The translations under genes were made by a program, and so were the position numbers. The notes beneath the pieces were generated by a model, which had not been told where the DNA came from, ran no database searches, and saw only the letters and a program-made list of their open reading frames with translations. From Hirundichthys speculiger (lineage: Eukaryota; Chordata; Actinopteri; Beloniformes; Exocoetidae): a DNA stretch of 64,000 nucleotides. The first letter of the stretch is position 1. Every line of letters starts with the position of its first letter. Positions 59,712 through 64,000 of the stretch are shown one piece after another. Location: the NCBI GenBank assembly GCA_018398805.1, contig JAGFBZ010001926.1, positions 310,001 through 374,000 of the forward strand. Direction: 5' to 3'.

Positions 59712-62700
59712 ACTTTAGCTGGTATGACAGTGGAAAATTTCTCAACACACCATTTGAAAAAGGTTTAGAAATCCTTTCTAATTTGTTTTTGATACATTCT
59801 TTCTCATTAGATTGCACCAGAACTGGCAATGGAAAAGTAAATTAGTCTAGCCTTTTTCATTTCTGTCAAAAAAAAACCTGCTCACATTTGCCTTTTGAGT
59901 GAAATATTTAATGGCTGGATTGAACTTCAGGCCCATGACAAACGAGTCTACAGTAGTTACTGGGATTTATCGGTTCCAGCTCAGATTGGCATTGATAGGA
60001 GTAAAACACCTGGGTGCAAACATTAATTTTCAATGAAACTGCAGCGCTCACCTTCGCAAGTGTACAGAGCCACATAGTACATTTTCTGAATGAGAAGTTT
60101 CACATGAAGGCTCTGAAAACGGACAACTTTCAGACAATAAGAGATGGGATTGATTGATTTCGCTTCTCTTCAAGGTGACTGACACTTCAGTCCCAATTCC
60201 ACTGTGAAGGGGTAATGTCTGTTATCCTTTTAAATGTATAAAATTAAATAATCTCAGACAGACTCATCAGAAACAGTAGACCATCTCACCCATCCTCACA
60301 TTTTATTATATCGTACAGGCTTTTCACATGGGATGAACTGATAGTTTGAAATTTTTGTTGTAGTGCAAAGGCATCTTAAAATTTCCAAAATAAAATTTAG
60401 GCATGTAACGTTGCTTATGCTTTAATGATGTCTGTGTGATTTTATGATTTTTTTTTTTTTTTGTGGTCTTTTTAAAGAAATGGCTATATTTTGCCCCGTA
60501 ATATGACAGTGAAATTATATGCTCTGATATAAGAAGGGCTTGGGTGATTTAAGCTGGCATCCAGTGTACTATAAATGGCAGATTCTTCGATGAATCACCT
60601 TCCATTTATTTTTGCCCCTTTTCTAAACAGTTTCCAAGGATGATTTCTGAAATGTTTTCATTAAAGAACCCCTCTGAAGCTTGCTTCGCCATGCAGGCAA
60701 CATTCATTCTCTTTGGAAAACAAAGCATTCTATACATAAGAATACACTAAAAGTCCACAATATATAAATCCATCATGTCAGGCTCCAGTTTTACTACATG
60801 ATGCACAAACCTTTCTATCTAATTTTCCAAGACCAATATACAATAAATGTCTGTCATACTGTATATACTGCATATATCACTCTGATTGAAAGCTCTAGTG
60901 TGTAACAGGTATCAGTGGGCTGAAATTCAGTAAAATAGTCATAACTAACTAATGTTTTCATTATTGCAAAGTCACATCAGTCCAACAAGTCTGTATAAAA
61001 AGGGGCTCTTCTCCATCTGGGTCTCTAGTGCTGCAAAGACGAGATTCTACAGTGGACAAGAACAAACACTCCAACATAACTCTCAGTATGTGGATTTTCA
61101 TATTTTCCCATGCTCCCCCAAGGTAAGGGCTGCTCGTCACTGTGTCCAACCACTGCATTCTCTCAACTGAGTTTATTGTTTTACTAAGTTTGAGCACATG
61201 AAAAATGCAAATCTTTCTACAGTGATCAATTCTTTAAATATTGAGCTTTTCAAGTCATCTTGGGAAAATTCTGGTATTTTTAGAATCAACATGTGTGGAA
61301 AATATAAATAAATAAATAAAACTCACTTTCACTGCTTTTCCTTATCGTGCACTCTTATCAAATGTCATGATGTCATACCAGTAAGGCTTGTATTCTTCAC
61401 TTATGCAGATCTTTTCTGTCAACCAGCTGCTGTGTGTTGCCAACTTTTCCTGTAACTCAATGACTGCATGCACAGCCTTCCTCGCTGGTTCTTAGTTTTT
61501 AACTTGTATTGTAATACACAGCATCTTTTTATCTTTTTAGCAGCTCCAGACAGGAGTGTTTTTTTCCCCCACACTTTATTTTTTATTGATCAGTCTTGCC
61601 ACCGTTTTACTTTAGCCTTTAATAAAACAGAAAAAAAAATACTTCAGTGAGGAGTAATTAGTGCTGTATTACTCTGTTACTCTGGCAACAGACCTTTTTC
61701 TTTGTTCAATTTCACCTGTTTTTTTTGTCTTGGGGTTGAACAAATCAACAGCAGAGCTCTTCCATGGGCAACATATTTTTTTTTTTAACCTGCTTGTTGC
61801 TATTGGAAATGATGGCACTTACACCCAAGGGCCCTTTCTTAGCCTTGAAAGAACTGGCTATCTTTTCTGAGCCCCTCGGCTTTTTTCTGTACCTCTGCTT
61901 ACAGTATGGTCACAGTCTGTCATGACGGCTATATCGCTATGATAGCCCCACCTCTGAGTCTGGCTCCAGAGAGATGGAGGAAGGGAAAGAGGGGTTTGGG
62001 TGATGTCTGAATCCCATGACTGACTTATAAAGGAACAAAGCTGCTGTCCACTCATCTATGTGTGTCACATGTGCTGCTCATATAATCTGCAACAGAGTAA
62101 CTGGAGCACATGGTCACTGTGGCCCATGGCTCTGCCAGTCAGTGCTGATTCCAGTGCCTGGCCAGGGAGAGCAAAGAAAAGGCAGACAAGACGGAGCTAA
62201 GATCTCCCTTCCCTCTGGCTGAAACTTGCTGAGTTCAAGTCTGCATGGATGGCCCTGTCTGAGGATGTTCACTCTTAAATGAGTTGCTCACTCAGCCATT
62301 GGCCTTGGGGGACACCTCTGTGTCACTTCCTATGATTAACCTAAATTTCATCCATCATCCAGGGCTGCTGCCATATCTGGTAAGGGCACAAAGTATGTAT
62401 CGGAACATCAATGATAAGAGTGCAAGGAGAGGAAAAGGAAATGGGCGAGCAGAGAGAACAAGGTACGATTTGACAACGGTGACAGAATAAATCTACCCAT
62501 TGAAGCTCACATCCATACATTAGAGAAGTGAAGATGAAGATAATTAGGATACTAGGTAAAAGGTCTAACTTCCCTGCCTCAGCAGAAAACATAATGCATC
62601 GATGTCACACAGTATGTATTGAGCTGATCAAGTTGATTTAAAAATGGCCTCTTGTCAGACTGGGTTCCATTATGCAGGACTGGTGTGGACCAATTTGGGC

Positions 62701-64000
62701 TTTTTAGCTTTGGCCTAGCTCCAGGAATCCGTTTTTTAATGTATAAGCCTTTCTGTGAGTTTGTCTTAGGATATGTAACTCATTTAGCCAATAGGTATCA
62801 GGAGATTCAAGGCAATGAGTGAAGAGCCATTCTGTCCAGTTCTACTCAGGGTCAATCAGACATTTCATTTATTGACACTCCCAGAGGCTGTATAAATCAC
62901 ATCAACCAGCATTGACTAGAGTCTTTCTCATGGACAGTAGCTCACAACAGCACATGGATTTGCTGTTGTCTTTGATCAATGTAATGTTATTTAATAGCTT
63001 AGATGGGCAAAGACTAGGAGGAACTGATGTTTTCCTTTTTGGTTTTCACAGCTTTTACTTGTGTTCATTCTCACTTGCCTCCATTTTCATGCCTATTTTA
63101 TTTTCCAAACACTTGTGTGTGTTGGCATCTCTCTTCCTGCCAAGCCACTCATGGAGAAGTGATGGGCATGGGGAGTCTGTGGGCCAGCAACCATGAAATA
63201 AATATGGATGGTCATGAGTGAGATGAGCGAGGATCATCTGTTTTGCCATCTGTTTGTGCGAGAGTGTGGATGTAATGACTGTATTCCTGTCTTGCCCAGT
63301 GAGCCCACCGAAGCCGGGAAGACACTTGACAGAAATGCACGCTTACTGGGCCCACAAAGTCACACACAAACACAAGCACCATGCGTGCACTGTACAAGTA
63401 TGCAATCATCCATGCATGCACACAGAAATGCACAAAGAGCCACCACTGGTACTGGACAGTCAGTTCTTCCCCCTAAAGGCTATAGCACAGACCAGCGCAT
63501 TCACAAAACAACACCACAGTGGCTTCCCCTTCAGGCTCAAAAAGAAAGCCTCGGCTGCGGCATGTGATCCACTGCCTTGCTTGTTCTGTGAGCATCTGGC
63601 CGACTGTAGCCATTAGAAATGACAGGTTGACAATTGGCAGGCAGGATTGGTGTTGGTGATTGTTCAGCTGGCAGTTCACGGCCATGTGACAGTCTGTTCG
63701 AGTCCCTGAATGAGAAACAACATGGGACTTGTGTTTGCTGCACTACGGTCACTTGGGGAAATAGAAAAGCAGCACCACACCACCAGATACTCCTCCACCA
63801 CACCTCTTCTCTCTTCCCCAAGCAGACAATCCTCTTTTTTTTCTTTGGGTGACTTCGTCGCTGAAAGATGGTAATAGTGTGAGTGTATGTTTATGGAAAA
63901 AAAAAGTGAGAGAGAAAAAACAGGCTGTTGAATTATACATATTCCTTATGGAGGGTGACACAGTAGGAGCCCTCAGAATCAATCTTGACGCTTGGATGGA
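59712..64000. other. intergenic, no gene recognised
   Basis: AT-rich with a T run near 60449-60462 and (AAAT)n near 61305-61320. Frames of up to 120 codons near 63208-63616 overlap each other on both strands and show no family resemblance. If a further gene is near, it lies beyond the window. Confidence 0.55.

Noticed and set aside
63208..63616. Overlapping 119- and 120-codon frames near the right edge
   Set aside because: Two overlapping plus-strand frames plus minus-strand frames over the same bases; no homology cue in any.

Overview
The window is vertebrate nuclear DNA, almost certainly from a teleost fish. Genes are split by GT-AG introns. Microsatellites and long homopolymers are abundant. 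Two genes correspond to neighbours on human 11q24 (ST14 and KIRREL3), and the repeats (hAT MITEs, jockey/L2-group LINE tails, a Tc1 scrap) are typical of ray-finned fish. There are no operons, CRISPR arrays or prokaryotic features. The species cannot be named from sequence alone.

Layout. (1) 1-2260, plus strand: the last two coding exons and 3' UTR of a matriptase-like type II transmembrane serine protease (st14), carrying the S1-pocket Asp, the catalytic Ser motif and the stop codon. (2) 4510-35175, minus strand, tail to tail with st14: a complete 15-exon Kirrel/NEPH gene encoding an immunoglobulin-superfamily adhesion receptor. It has a signal peptide, five Ig domains, one transmembrane segment, and a cytoplasmic tail ending in the PDZ ligand THV. 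Every splice site and intron phase could be followed by eye, giving about 754 codons. One anomaly stands out: exon 11 is 200 bp where phase and homology require 199, so the reading frame breaks in Ig domain 5. (3) 15061-35135: the 20-kb first intron, in which I recognise no transposon but see AT-rich homeodomain-type clusters, palindromes and simple repeats. (4) 35176-64000: upstream DNA with no gene I can support. Between 39.7 and 59.7 kb it holds a pile-up of mobile elements: two LINE 3' fragments, five hAT-type MITEs delimited by 8-bp target-site duplications (four exact, one 7/8), one of them inside another hAT and one inside an older CACTG-ended element, a further TIR element carrying a 31-C tract, and a Tc1 transposase scrap.

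St14 and Kirrel are both cell-surface proteins but do not share a pathway that the sequence reveals; their adjacency is synteny. No new multi-gene system is evident. The most checkable novelties are the single-base frame break in kirrel exon 11, the NAGNAG acceptor in its signal-peptide region, the nested hAT insertions with readable duplications, a 69-bp compound fold-back, and several palindromic candidate regulatory sites inside kirrel introns.
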